Position numbers and translations under genes: made by a program. From Paractinoplanes pyxinae (GTDB taxonomy: Bacteria; Actinomycetota; Actinomycetes; Mycobacteriales; Micromonosporaceae), in contig NZ_JAPNTZ010000006.1 of NCBI RefSeq assembly GCF_026626335.1, positions 372,001-436,000 of the forward strand: a stretch of DNA of 64,000 nucleotides. The letters run 5' to 3'. This document shows, piece after piece, positions 25,606 through 34,014 of the stretch (position 1 is the stretch's first letter; each line of letters starts with the position of its first letter). The notes beneath the pieces are model-generated. The model saw nothing but the letters and a program-made list of their open reading frames with translations. It was not told the origin of the DNA and searched no databases.

Positions 25606-26678
25606 ACCGGCTCCCAAGGCAGATCGGCGACCACCCGGAAGCCACCGCCGGGCTGCGGGCCGGCTTCCAGCGTCCCGCCCAGCAGCCGCGCCCGTTCCCG
25701 CATCCCGACGATGCCCCGCCGGCCGGACCCGTCGACACGGCCGGTCACCCGGGCCGGCCCGTCGTCGCTGATCTCGAGCCGCACCGAGCCCGGCTCCCGG
25801 GTGACGCGGACCCGCGCACGGTCCGAACGGCTGTGCCGCAACGTGTTGGTCAAAGACTCCTGCACTATCCGGTACGCCGAGAGGTCCACCGCCGCCGGCA
25901 GCGGCACACCGCCGGCCGGCTGGTCGACGTCGACCCGCAGGCCCGTCTGCCGCAGGCTCGACGTCAGCGCGCCGAGCTGGTCCAGGCCGGGCTGGGGGCT
26001 TTGCTCATCGACGTCGCCGGCGCTCATCGTCTGCAGCAGCACCCGCAACTCGGCCAGCGTCGACCGGGCCGCCGTGTCGATCGACCCGAGCGCCTTGCGG
26101 GCCAGGTCGGGCCGGGTCTCGAAAACATCCGCGGCCGCCCCCGCCTGCACCACGATCACCGAGACAGTGTGCGCCAGCACGTCATGCAGCTCGCGAGCGA
26201 TGCGCGCCCTTTCCTGAGCCAGAATGCGGCGTTCCGCGTCCTGCCGCCGCAGCCGCCGGACGCGGCCGAGCTCCCCCAAAGCCCATCCGAGAGCCGGCCC
26301 GGCCGCGGCCAGCATCAGATTCCGCCAGTCCCCGGACACCAGCTTCCACGGCGTACCCGCCACCAGAACCGCCAGAAACCACAACGACCGCCGAGGCGAC
26401 CGCACCAACGCATAGGAAGCAAGCACCGCCGCGACCTGCCCCAACCACCCGATGCTCGGGGCCAGAAACTCAAGACCCACACCCGCAACGATCGCGACGA
26501 CCATGGCCGCCTCGGGCCGCCGCCGAATCCAGGCCACACAAGCTGCCTGAACTGTGGCCAGCCCAAACGCCGCAGCCAACGCGGGCGCCGACCGCTCCCC
26601 ACCCGGAGTGACAGTAATCAGCAACACCAGCAGCACCCACACCGCCACCGCGCCCGCAAGCCCACCGCGCCTACCCAT
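25602..26678 (-). CDS. Membrane sensor histidine kinase (HisKA_3 type)
   Basis: The 358-residue protein has four or five hydrophobic segments in the first 135 residues and almost no extracellular loop, then a dimerisation/phosphoacceptor helix RIARELHDVLAHTVSVIV (His165) and an ATPase domain with N-box QESLTNTLRHS, DDGPARV and GIVGMRERARLLGG. The design is that of intramembrane-sensing NarL-pair kinases. I chose ATG 26678 at the first membrane segment; ATGs at 26720 and 26747 are in frame. The cognate response regulator is encoded with a GTGA overlap. Confidence 0.88.
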   Translation of the reverse strand: MGRRGGLAGAVAVWVLLVLLITVTPGGERSAPALAAAFGLATVQAACVAWIRRRPEAAMVVAIVAGVGLEFLAPSIGWLGQVAAVLASYALVRSPRRSLWFLAVLVAGTPWKLVSGDWRNLMLAAAGPALGWALGELGRVRRLRRQDAERRILAQERARIARELHDVLAHTVSVIVVQAGAAADVFETRPDLARKALGSIDTAARSTLAELRVLLQTMSAGDVDEQSPQPGLDQLGALTSSLRQTGLRVDVDQPAGGVPLPAAVDLSAYRIVQESLTNTLRHSRSDRARVRVTREPGSVRLEISDDGPARVTGRVDGSGRRGIVGMRERARLLGGTLEAGPQPGGGFRVVADLPWEPV

Positions 26679-26855
26679 GTGCACATCGACGATCGTAGGG
26701 AGCGCGACACCCACGGTCATCGGTCCGCGGGCTGGCCGCACCGTCATACCTGAGACTGAGCAGGTTTTCGTGGTGAAGTGCCGAGGTGCCGGGGCAGACG
26801 GCGGCCACTGCGGGCCGCCGTCTCCCGCCGTCAGCTGCCGACCGTGAACAGGTCG

Positions 26856-27974
26856 ATGACCCAGCGGCGGCCTTCGCGATGCCCGGTTGCACAGGTGGGC
26901 GGTGAGCTCACGCAGCTGTACGAGGATGCGGGATCTCCGCCACTGAGGCGGGTGATGAAAGACGCCAAGGCGAGCGGCGTCTCCTTCTCCGAGAAGTCGC
27001 TCAGCGACTGGCTCGGCGGGATCTCGGTCCCGCGTACGGACGCGCCGGTCACATTCTTGTCGAAGTACCTGGGTGCTCTGGCCCAGCGGCAGGGTCGCCC
27101 GGTCCATCTCGAGATCTGGTGGCTCGACCTGGTGCGGCGGGCCCGCGCCAAGAGGAAGGCGGGCCGGCCGCGGACACGAGAATCCGCTCGGCTCCAGCCG
27201 GATGCCGGATGGCCGCGCGTGCGTGAACTCGGGCCGTTGGACGTCGGCGTGCACCCGGCCGCATTTCTTCCGGTGTCGTCTTCGCCGCTGCGTAGCTGGT
27301 TCGAGGGAAGACCGGAGCCCGATGCCGTGCCGGCATACGTTCCGCGTGATCACGATCGGTCCCTGCAGGATTCTTTGCGGGCCGCGGCGAAGCGTTCGGC
27401 GGGCGCCGTCCTCGTGACGGGTCGTTCCTGCGCGGGTAAGTCGCGGTCGGCGTGGGAAGCAGTCTCGGCGGAGTTCGGTGACTGGCAGTTCGTGGACATG
27501 CGAGATCGCGATGGCCGGGATCGGCTGGCCGCGGCTTCGCCCGATGGCGACCACGTGCTGTGGCTGGACAACCTCGACCGTGCGGATGACATGAGCGATG
27601 TCGCGGAGAGTGCGCTGAGGGCGATGCGCCAAGCCACCCCGGCGCGCCGATGTGTGGTCGTGGCCAGCATGTGGCGTCGGCCCGAAACGATCGGCGGGCC
27701 GGGGGCGGCGGCGGTGCGCGAGCTGGCGAGGCTGGCCGGCGTGCCGGTGAGCGTGCTCGAGGGATGGAGCAGGCGGGAGCTCGAGACGGCCGCGGAGTCG
27801 GCGCGGGAAGACCGTTTGATGGCGGCCGCGCTTTCCCAGGCGGCGCCGAGCCCGCCACAGTTGCTGGCCGGGGCCAGGTGGGCCTTGGGGCTGTGGCGCA
27901 ACCCGGATCATCGGGAAACTCGGGCGGTTCGAGCCCTTTCCCGCCGGGCTCTGGTCGGTGCTCCTCGGGGCTGA
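26856..27974 (+). CDS. HTH/P-loop ATPase, N-terminal part (frameshifted gene)
   Basis: Residues 1-80 look like an actinobacterial helix-turn-helix-type domain (LRRVMKDAKASGVSFSEKSL, then a helix to YLGALAQRQG). After a linker comes LDVGVHPAAF...YVPRDHDRSL, a lead-in familiar from large actinobacterial ATPases, and a P-loop domain with Walker A GRSCAGKS (189-196) and Walker B DHVLWLDNLDR. The frame stops at 27974 soon after RWALGLWRNPDHRETRAV, while sensible coding continues in the next frame. The product would be 372 residues. Family members are regulators or conflict ATPases; target unknown. Confidence 0.7.
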   Translation: MTQRRPSRCPVAQVGGELTQLYEDAGSPPLRRVMKDAKASGVSFSEKSLSDWLGGISVPRTDAPVTFLSKYLGALAQRQGRPVHLEIWWLDLVRRARAKRKAGRPRTRESARLQPDAGWPRVRELGPLDVGVHPAAFLPVSSSPLRSWFEGRPEPDAVPAYVPRDHDRSLQDSLRAAAKRSAGAVLVTGRSCAGKSRSAWEAVSAEFGDWQFVDMRDRDGRDRLAAASPDGDHVLWLDNLDRADDMSDVAESALRAMRQATPARRCVVVASMWRRPETIGGPGAAAVRELARLAGVPVSVLEGWSRRELETAAESAREDRLMAAALSQAAPSPPQLLAGARWALGLWRNPDHRETRAVRALSRRALVGAPRG

Positions 27975-28569
27975 CCTGGATCGGAAGCAGCTGGCTGATC
28001 TTGCCGGGTCCGCCGGCCGTCGGCTCCTGTTGCGAGAGGAGGCGATCTTCGAGCGGCGGTCGTCGGAGGCTCCGCACGCGCCAACTCCGGCCCCGGTGGC
28101 GGCCGGCGCTGCGTTCGCTTCACCGGCGCCACCAACGCAGCTCTCGCCGGAGGAAAAGTCTGCTGACACGTCTCCTGGCGGCATCGAGGGTTTCGACTAC
28201 ACGAAGACGGACCGGTATCAAGCCGACCAGCTGCTCGACGCTGATGATCTTGAAGGGCTCGAGCGGTTGGCGCTCTGGTCCGGCGACAAATATGTCCGCA
28301 TGAGCCTGGCGTTGCTCTACGAGCGACGCGGTGATCGTCAGGCCGTCAGGGAACTCGCCACCTTCAGCCGCCGGACCGGTCGTCATCTCGTGGAACGGCT
28401 GGCCGAAGAGGGCAATCTCGCCGAGCTCATCCGCATGATCCTGTGCGGTGACGGCTTCGCCCTCCGGGCCATCCGGAACTGGGACGTCGCCGGCCTGGAC
28501 AACGATCTCCGCAACCGCATCCTGACCAACGGACTGACTCCCGACGGGCGGATCGCCGACGCCTCGTGA
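27958..28569 (+). CDS. HTH/P-loop ATPase, C-terminal helical-repeat part (frameshifted gene)
   Basis: This frame continues the preceding ATPase. Sense extends upstream of its GTG (27958): FPAGLWSVLLGADLDRKQLA reads as one piece, so one extra base near the TTT at about 27942 would explain the break. The rest is a Pro/Ala linker and TPR/HEAT-like helices (LERLALWSGDKYVRMSLALL, LVERLAEEGNLAELIRMI). Either the gene is broken, the base is a sequencing error, or the piece is made by reinitiation at GTG 27958, which lies 17 bp before the stop of the first part. Confidence 0.6.
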   Translation: MLLGADLDRKQLADLAGSAGRRLLLREEAIFERRSSEAPHAPTPAPVAAGAAFASPAPPTQLSPEEKSADTSPGGIEGFDYTKTDRYQADQLLDADDLEGLERLALWSGDKYVRMSLALLYERRGDRQAVRELATFSRRTGRHLVERLAEEGNLAELIRMILCGDGFALRAIRNWDVAGLDNDLRNRILTNGLTPDGRIADAS

Positions 28570-28591
28570 GGCGCCGACGATCCCGCCGGAG

Positions 28592-29641
28592 TCAGTGCTT
28601 GTGGGTCAGTTTGGCTACTCGGCCCTTTTCGCCGGAGGACCAGCAGGCTCCGGTTACGCATTCGACGGCGTCGAAGCTGCCGGTGTCGAAACGCTTCCAG
28701 GTGCGGCCGGCGTCGTGGGAGACGTCGCTGCCGGTGGGGCCCACGGCGAGGGCCGTGTTGCCGTGGCCGAGCCAGGCCGAGCCGGAACGGTACTCGCCCG
28801 GGACGGTGCGGGCGACCGTCCAGGTGCGGCCGCGCAGGTAGGCGGCGCCGTCCGGGGCGGCGGTGGGGGCCGCGTAGTCGCCGCCGACGGCGATGGCCGC
28901 GCCGTCACGCCGTACGGCCAAGCTGTAGATGCCGGCACTCGGGCCGCTCGGCACCGGTGTGGCCGTCACCGACCACGTACGGCCGCCGTCGCGCGACGTG
29001 AATACTCGGGACTCGGCGCCGCCGCCGGTGGCGAAGTACGCCTTGCCGCCGGCCGAGACCAGGCAGGTGCCGCTGGCCGCGAACGCGAACTCGCCGGTCA
29101 GCGCGGCGGGCATGCCGGCCGTGGGCTGCACCTTCCACGAGCGGCCGCCGTCGCGGGTAGCCAGGATGCGGAACTTGCCGTCGACCGGGTCGGACAGGGC
29201 CAGGCCGTGCTTGCGGTCGAGGAACGTCATGCAGTCGTAGAACGCGGCCGGGTCTTCGTTGCGGAACGACTCGGTCCAGGTGCGGCCGCCGTCCGAGGTC
29301 GCGTAGACCCGGGAGTCGGGGCCGTTGCCGATCGTCAGGGCCACCGCGTGCCGGGCGTCGAACGCCTCGATGTCGCGGAACTCGAGCGCCGCCGCGTCGG
29401 CCGGGCCAACCGATTTCCACGTACGGCCTCCGTCAACCGTGCGGAGAACGGTGCCCGCCGAGCCGGCCACCCAGGCCACCTTCGCGCTGACCGGGGCCAG
29501 GCCGCGGAACCGCGCCTCCGTGCCGGTCGGGGTCAGCTGCCAGCCCAGGGCGCCGCCGCCGGCCTGGGCGGGGGCTGCGGGCAGGAGCAGAGCCGCGGCG
29601 ACACCCGCCGCCACCATCGACAACTTTCGCTGCAAGGTCAT
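28592..29641 (-). CDS. Secreted Asp-box (BNR) beta-propeller protein
   Basis: The 349-residue product has a signal peptide (LSMVAAGVAAALLLPAAPAQA) and at least five Asp-box motifs of the form S/TxDGGxTW (TVDGGRTWKSV, TSDGGRTWTES, TRDGGRSWKV, TSRDGGRTWSV, SHDAGRTWKR) spaced as propeller blades. Similar proteins are annotated as sialidase-like or Ycf48-like. The catalytic Arg triad and Glu/Tyr of sialidases are not evident, so a binding role is more likely than a hydrolase. It is convergent with the frameshifted ATPase gene, 22 bp apart. Confidence 0.82.
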   Translation of the reverse strand: MTLQRKLSMVAAGVAAALLLPAAPAQAGGGALGWQLTPTGTEARFRGLAPVSAKVAWVAGSAGTVLRTVDGGRTWKSVGPADAAALEFRDIEAFDARHAVALTIGNGPDSRVYATSDGGRTWTESFRNEDPAAFYDCMTFLDRKHGLALSDPVDGKFRILATRDGGRSWKVQPTAGMPAALTGEFAFAASGTCLVSAGGKAYFATGGGAESRVFTSRDGGRTWSVTATPVPSGPSAGIYSLAVRRDGAAIAVGGDYAAPTAAPDGAAYLRGRTWTVARTVPGEYRSGSAWLGHGNTALAVGPTGSDVSHDAGRTWKRFDTGSFDAVECVTGACWSSGEKGRVAKLTHKH

Positions 29642-29724
29642 GCTGCGGAACCTACCGTGTGGGCCACGGCACGGAAACCGGAAGCGAAGCCCGCCGGAAA
29701 CCTCGGCGTACCAGAATGTGGGAC

Positions 29725-30279
29725 ATGGAGTCTCCCGCTGTCACCGTCGCCATCACCCGGAAGGCCGACCCGGCCCGGACGGCCGAGATGATCGCCTGGG
29801 TGAACGCCGGCACGACGCTGGCCGAGGACTTCCCCGGCTTCCTGGGCACCGGCTGGGTGCGCCCGGACCAGGGCTCGTACGAGTGGCACATGCTCTACCG
29901 CTTCGCCGACGAGCACGCCCTGCGCAACTGGGAGGAGTCCCCGCAGCGCCGCTGGTGGCTGTCGTCGGCCGAAGGCTTCGTCGAGCACACCCGTACGGAG
30001 AAACGAACCGGAATCGAAGGCTGGTTCGACCCGCCGCGGGCCCACGAGGTCAGCGAGACCGCCACGCCGAAGGCCCCGCCGCGCTGGAAGCAGGCGGTGA
30101 CCATCTGGCTGGGTTTCTTCCCGGTCAGCCTGCTGGCCGCGCTCACCCTCAACCACCTGCTGATCGACCTGAACGTGGTGCTCCGCACCTTGATCAGCAC
30201 CCTCTGCCTCACGCCGATCATGACCTACCTGGTGCTCCCCCAGGTCACCCGCCTGCTCCAGCCGTGGCTCCGCCGCTGA
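29725..30279 (+). CDS. ABM-fold monooxygenase-like membrane protein
   Basis: The roughly 184-residue protein has an N-terminal antibiotic-biosynthesis-monooxygenase-like ferredoxin fold (about 5-105; VAITRKADPARTAEMIAWVN, FPGFLGTGWVRPD, EWHMLYRFADEHALRNWEES) and two C-terminal membrane helices (about 125-147 and 152-175). The ABM fold with a membrane tail is known in bacteria; the reaction is not. Starts at 29716 and 29725 are both possible. It is convergent with the next gene with 3 bp between. Confidence 0.8.
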   Translation: MESPAVTVAITRKADPARTAEMIAWVNAGTTLAEDFPGFLGTGWVRPDQGSYEWHMLYRFADEHALRNWEESPQRRWWLSSAEGFVEHTRTEKRTGIEGWFDPPRAHEVSETATPKAPPRWKQAVTIWLGFFPVSLLAALTLNHLLIDLNVVLRTLISTLCLTPIMTYLVLPQVTRLLQPWLRR

Positions 30280-30282
30280 CCG

Positions 30283-31977
30283 TCAGTTGTCGAGAAGGGC
30301 TCGCAGGCGGTCGGTGTCGTGGACTGTCCAGCCGGGGGGTGGGGCCAGGGCGGCCCACCCGTCGACCGCGCCGGATTTGTAGACGTGGCCGTGGCCTATG
30401 GGGGCCTTGTTGGCGAAGAGCAGGTCGACCGTGGTCTGCCAGAACGTGATGACCGGGTACCAGTGCATGTCGGGGGTCACGTCGGGGCCTCGTTGACCCT
30501 TCAGCCAGTCGGGCTTGTGCCACAGCAGGCTGGGGCTCCACCAGACGACCGGGTCGGAGGAGTTCTGCATGTAGACGACGCGCGGTGGGGTGGGCAGGTT
30601 TCGCAGCTCGTGGGACTCGGAGGAGAACTCGACCGGGAGCTGGGGGTAGGCGGGATCCCAGACCGGCGAGCCGGGGGCCCGGGCAGCCGTGAGGTCGCGG
30701 TGGATCGGGTTGGCGAAGGTGGGGCCTTCGAGCAGGATGCCGTCGGCTCCCGTGACCATCGCTTCCGCCGTGCCGAAGGTCTTTTCGGTTCCGTACGTTC
30801 CCAGACTCTCGCCGAAAATCAGGAGTTTCGGGCGGTGGGTGGCCGGCATCGCCGCCCAGCGTTCGCGGACCGCGGTGATCAGGGCCGAGGCGGCGTCGAC
30901 GACTTTGGTGCGGTCGACCATGAAGGAGATCCAGCTCGGCAGGTAGCTGTACTGCATCGACACCAGCGCCGTGTTGCCGCCGTACATGTATTCGAGCGAG
31001 CTCGGCACGTCGTTGTCGACCCAGCCGGTGCCGGTGGGGGTGAAGACGGCGATGACCGCGCGGTCCCAGGCGTGGGTGCGGTCCATTTCGCGTACGACCA
31101 ATGCCGCTCTCTCTTCGACCGAGTCCGCCGAGGAGAGGCCGGCGTAGATGCGTACCGGGTCCATCGCTGTGCGGCCGGCGAACGCGCTGAGCTGGTCGAT
31201 CGGCGGGGCCTTGGTCACGAAGTTGCGGCCCTGGCGGCCCAGCGAGTCCCAGCTGATCAGCGAGCTGCGGCTGCCCGAGCGCAGGGCCGAGCCGGGCTGC
31301 ACCACCCCGTTGCCGGTGCCGCTGTCGGTGACCGCGGCCGAGCGGTCGGCGCTGGTGACCAGGTTGCTGACCAGGATGCCGTCGAACGCGGTGTAGCTGA
31401 GCAGTGTCACCACCACGAAGCCGGCGCAGTAGGCCGCCGATTCGGGCACCAGCCGGCCGAACAGCCGGGCGAACCCGTGGGCGGCCAGCCGCAGGCAGCG
31501 GGCCAGCAACAGCAGCGCCCCGAAGGTGATGAGGCTGATGGTCACCGTACGAACCAGGTCGTACTCCTGCTGGGGCGGCATTCCCAGTCGTACGCGCAGA
31601 TCCCGCTGCCACCGGGTGCCGAGCCACAGGAAGAGCAGAATCAGCGGGGGCACGAGCACGAACAGCGTCCGCCAGGCGATGCGCTCGACCCGGCGCGACG
31701 GCCACCACCGCAGGCGGACCACCGCCCCGATGGCCGTTCCCCCCGCATACCCGAAAGAAGCGGTCAGCCCGGCCACGACACCCTGCAGGAACCAGGGCCG
31801 GGGCAGCAGGGACGGGGTGTAGGTGAGGCAGTAGAAGATCGCGCACAGGCCGAAGCCGGTGACGCTGAGCCCGCAGCGCACGACCCGGCGGCGCGGAACG
31901 ACGGTCGGCGCGGTGGCCGAGGAGATGACCGCGCGCTGGACGGGTATCAGCGGGGCCGGTAACACCACTTTGCGCAT
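30283..31977 (-). CDS. Membrane alpha/beta-hydrolase (Abhydrolase_9 type)
   Basis: The 564-residue product has five or so N-terminal membrane helices (about 35-235) and a C-terminal alpha/beta-hydrolase domain with the nucleophile elbow FGESLGTYG, GTNGWVDN-like segment GTGWVDNDVPSSLEYMYGG and late His in GHGHVYKS. This matches the actinobacterial family with an N-terminal membrane half and a serine-hydrolase half; substrates are unknown, lipids being likely from the location. ATG 31977 gives a natural N-terminus; the frame is open upstream to 32202 but overlaps the divergent gene. It is divergent from the amylosucrase-like gene. Confidence 0.85.
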   Translation of the reverse strand: MRKVVLPAPLIPVQRAVISSATAPTVVPRRRVVRCGLSVTGFGLCAIFYCLTYTPSLLPRPWFLQGVVAGLTASFGYAGGTAIGAVVRLRWWPSRRVERIAWRTLFVLVPPLILLFLWLGTRWQRDLRVRLGMPPQQEYDLVRTVTISLITFGALLLLARCLRLAAHGFARLFGRLVPESAAYCAGFVVVTLLSYTAFDGILVSNLVTSADRSAAVTDSGTGNGVVQPGSALRSGSRSSLISWDSLGRQGRNFVTKAPPIDQLSAFAGRTAMDPVRIYAGLSSADSVEERAALVVREMDRTHAWDRAVIAVFTPTGTGWVDNDVPSSLEYMYGGNTALVSMQYSYLPSWISFMVDRTKVVDAASALITAVRERWAAMPATHRPKLLIFGESLGTYGTEKTFGTAEAMVTGADGILLEGPTFANPIHRDLTAARAPGSPVWDPAYPQLPVEFSSESHELRNLPTPPRVVYMQNSSDPVVWWSPSLLWHKPDWLKGQRGPDVTPDMHWYPVITFWQTTVDLLFANKAPIGHGHVYKSGAVDGWAALAPPPGWTVHDTDRLRALLDN

Positions 31978-32048
31978 CGGCTCCCCCGCCCCTCGCCACC
32001 GCCGTCGATATGCGTGACCCGCGCCCCACCGACGGTTACGTTGACCCG

Positions 32049-33974
32049 ATGGCAGGATCTTCCGTTCGCACCCGGGCCGCAAGCGCGTTCGAGGCCCTGC
32101 TTCCATCTTTGACCGCCGCCGCCACCGAGAGACTGGGCCGTTCGGAGGCACTTGCGTTTCTTGCCCGATTGGCCACGTCGCTACTCGACATCTACGAGCC
32201 ACTGGAGGTTGTCTACGGCACAGTCCCGTTGAACGACCTGGTAGCGGTGGCCCTCGATGCGGCTGGCGATCGACCGGTCGCTCTGCGTGACCTCGATCGG
32301 CGGCGGGAGATCGATCCGCGCTGGTACCAGCGGGCCCGGCAGGTCGGCTACGTCTGCTACGCCGACCGGTTCGCCGGGTCGCTTCGTGCGGTAACCGATA
32401 AGTTGGACTATCTGGACGAGTTGGGCGTGACCTATCTGCACCTCATGCCGCTTCTCGAACCGCGGCCGGGTGAGAACGACGGTGGGTACGCCGTACGGGA
32501 CTACCGCGCGGTCGACCCGCGGCTGGGCACGATGGACGACCTCAGCGAGCTGGCCGGCCGGTTGCACGAGCGGAGCATGAGCCTCTGCGTCGACCTGGTG
32601 CTGAACCACACGGCCAAGGAGCACGCGTGGGCCGAGGGCTGGCGGGCGGGCGACCCGGCGTACGCGGATTTCTACATGTCCTTCCCCGACCGCGAGATGC
32701 CCGACGCGTACGAGCGGACGATCGTGCCGGTCTTCCCGGACCGCGCGCCCGGCTCGTTCACCAACTTCGATGGCGAGTGGGTCTGGACCACGTTCTGGAG
32801 CTACCAGTGGGACCTCAACTGGGCCAATCCGAACGTCTTCAAGGCGATGCTCGAGACGATCCTGTGGCTGGCCAACCGCGGGGTCGACGTGTTCCGGCTC
32901 GACGCCGTGCCGTTCCTGTGGAAGCGACTGGGCACGACCTGCCTCAACGAGCCCGAGGTGCACCGGATCGTGCAGGCCCTGCACGCGCTGGTCCGGGTGG
33001 CCGCGCCCGGCGTGATCTTCAAGGCCGAGGCGATCGTGGCGCCCGACGACCTGGTGCCCTACCTGGGCGGGCACGACCGCTACCGGCCCGAGTGCGAGCT
33101 GGCCTATCACAACCAGCTCATGGTCATGCTGTGGAGCAGCCTGGCCACCAAGGACGCGCGGCTCATGGCCCAGTCGCTGTCGCGGATGAAGCCCATCCCG
33201 GCCGAGGCGACCTGGGTCAGCTACGTGCGCGGGCACGACGACATCGGCTGGGCGGTCAGCGCCGAGGACGCGGCCGAGGTCGGCTGGGACTGGTGGAACC
33301 ACCGCAACTTTCTCAACTCGTTCTTCTCGGGCCGCTTCGACGGCTCGTACGCGCAAGGAGCACTTTTCCAGGAGAATCCGGACACCGGTGACGCTCGGAT
33401 CTCCGGTTCGGCCGCCTCGCTGTGCGGGATCACCGACGATCCGGCGAGCTGGCCCGACGGCGTACGGCGCCTGCTCCTGCTGCATGCGGTCGCCTTCGCG
33501 TACGGGGGAATCCCGCTGATCTACATGGGCGACGAACTCGCCATGCGCAACGACCCCTCGTACCGGGACGACCCGGCGCTGGCCGACGACAACCGGTGGA
33601 TGCACCGGCCGCACATGGACTGGACCGCGGCTCAGCGGCGGCACGACCCGGAGACGCCGGAGGGCCGGGTCTTCGCCGGGCTGCGGGAGCTGGTCGCCGC
33701 CCGGAAAGACCTGCTGGCCCTGCGCGGCGGGGGCGAGACGGCGATCCTCGGAGTCGACAATGGGCACGTCTTCGCCTGGCGCCGCCGGCACCCCCGCAGC
33801 GGCACGTTCATCGGGCTGGCCAATTTCAGCGAGCGGGAGCAGACCGTCGAGGCCTCGGTCATCGGGCACTACGGCTGGCTGGAGACCGCGCTGAGCAGTG
33901 ACGGGCCTTTACTCGTACGGGAAGGAAGGGCGCACCTGCCGGCGCTCGGGTTCGTCTGGCTCATCGAGCGCTGA
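32049..33974 (+). CDS. Amylosucrase-like GH13 glucosyltransferase
   Basis: The 641-residue length and architecture fit amylosucrase: a helical N-terminal domain (about 1-90), then a GH13 barrel with YLHLMPLLEPRPGENDGGYAV, VDLVLNHTAKEHAW, the nucleophile Asp in DVFRLDAVPFLWKR (about residue 285), the acid/base Glu in IFKAEAIVAPDD (about 327) and the third acid in VRGHDDIGW, followed by a beta domain. It probably transfers glucose from sucrose to alpha-glucan or to water. I chose ATG 32049. Trehalose synthase and sucrose phosphorylase are less likely because of the N-terminal domain. Confidence 0.88.
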   Translation: MAGSSVRTRAASAFEALLPSLTAAATERLGRSEALAFLARLATSLLDIYEPLEVVYGTVPLNDLVAVALDAAGDRPVALRDLDRRREIDPRWYQRARQVGYVCYADRFAGSLRAVTDKLDYLDELGVTYLHLMPLLEPRPGENDGGYAVRDYRAVDPRLGTMDDLSELAGRLHERSMSLCVDLVLNHTAKEHAWAEGWRAGDPAYADFYMSFPDREMPDAYERTIVPVFPDRAPGSFTNFDGEWVWTTFWSYQWDLNWANPNVFKAMLETILWLANRGVDVFRLDAVPFLWKRLGTTCLNEPEVHRIVQALHALVRVAAPGVIFKAEAIVAPDDLVPYLGGHDRYRPECELAYHNQLMVMLWSSLATKDARLMAQSLSRMKPIPAEATWVSYVRGHDDIGWAVSAEDAAEVGWDWWNHRNFLNSFFSGRFDGSYAQGALFQENPDTGDARISGSAASLCGITDDPASWPDGVRRLLLLHAVAFAYGGIPLIYMGDELAMRNDPSYRDDPALADDNRWMHRPHMDWTAAQRRHDPETPEGRVFAGLRELVAARKDLLALRGGGETAILGVDNGHVFAWRRRHPRSGTFIGLANFSEREQTVEASVIGHYGWLETALSSDGPLLVREGRAHLPALGFVWLIER

Positions 33975-34014
33975 TTTCCGTTCAGTTGCCAGAGCGACTG
34001 CCGATGAAGAGGGC

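Noticed and set aside
23369..25738. Reading the tannase gene as 789 residues
   Set aside because: The upstream part is the shadow of the response regulator; a signal peptide and strong ribosome binding site mark 24862.
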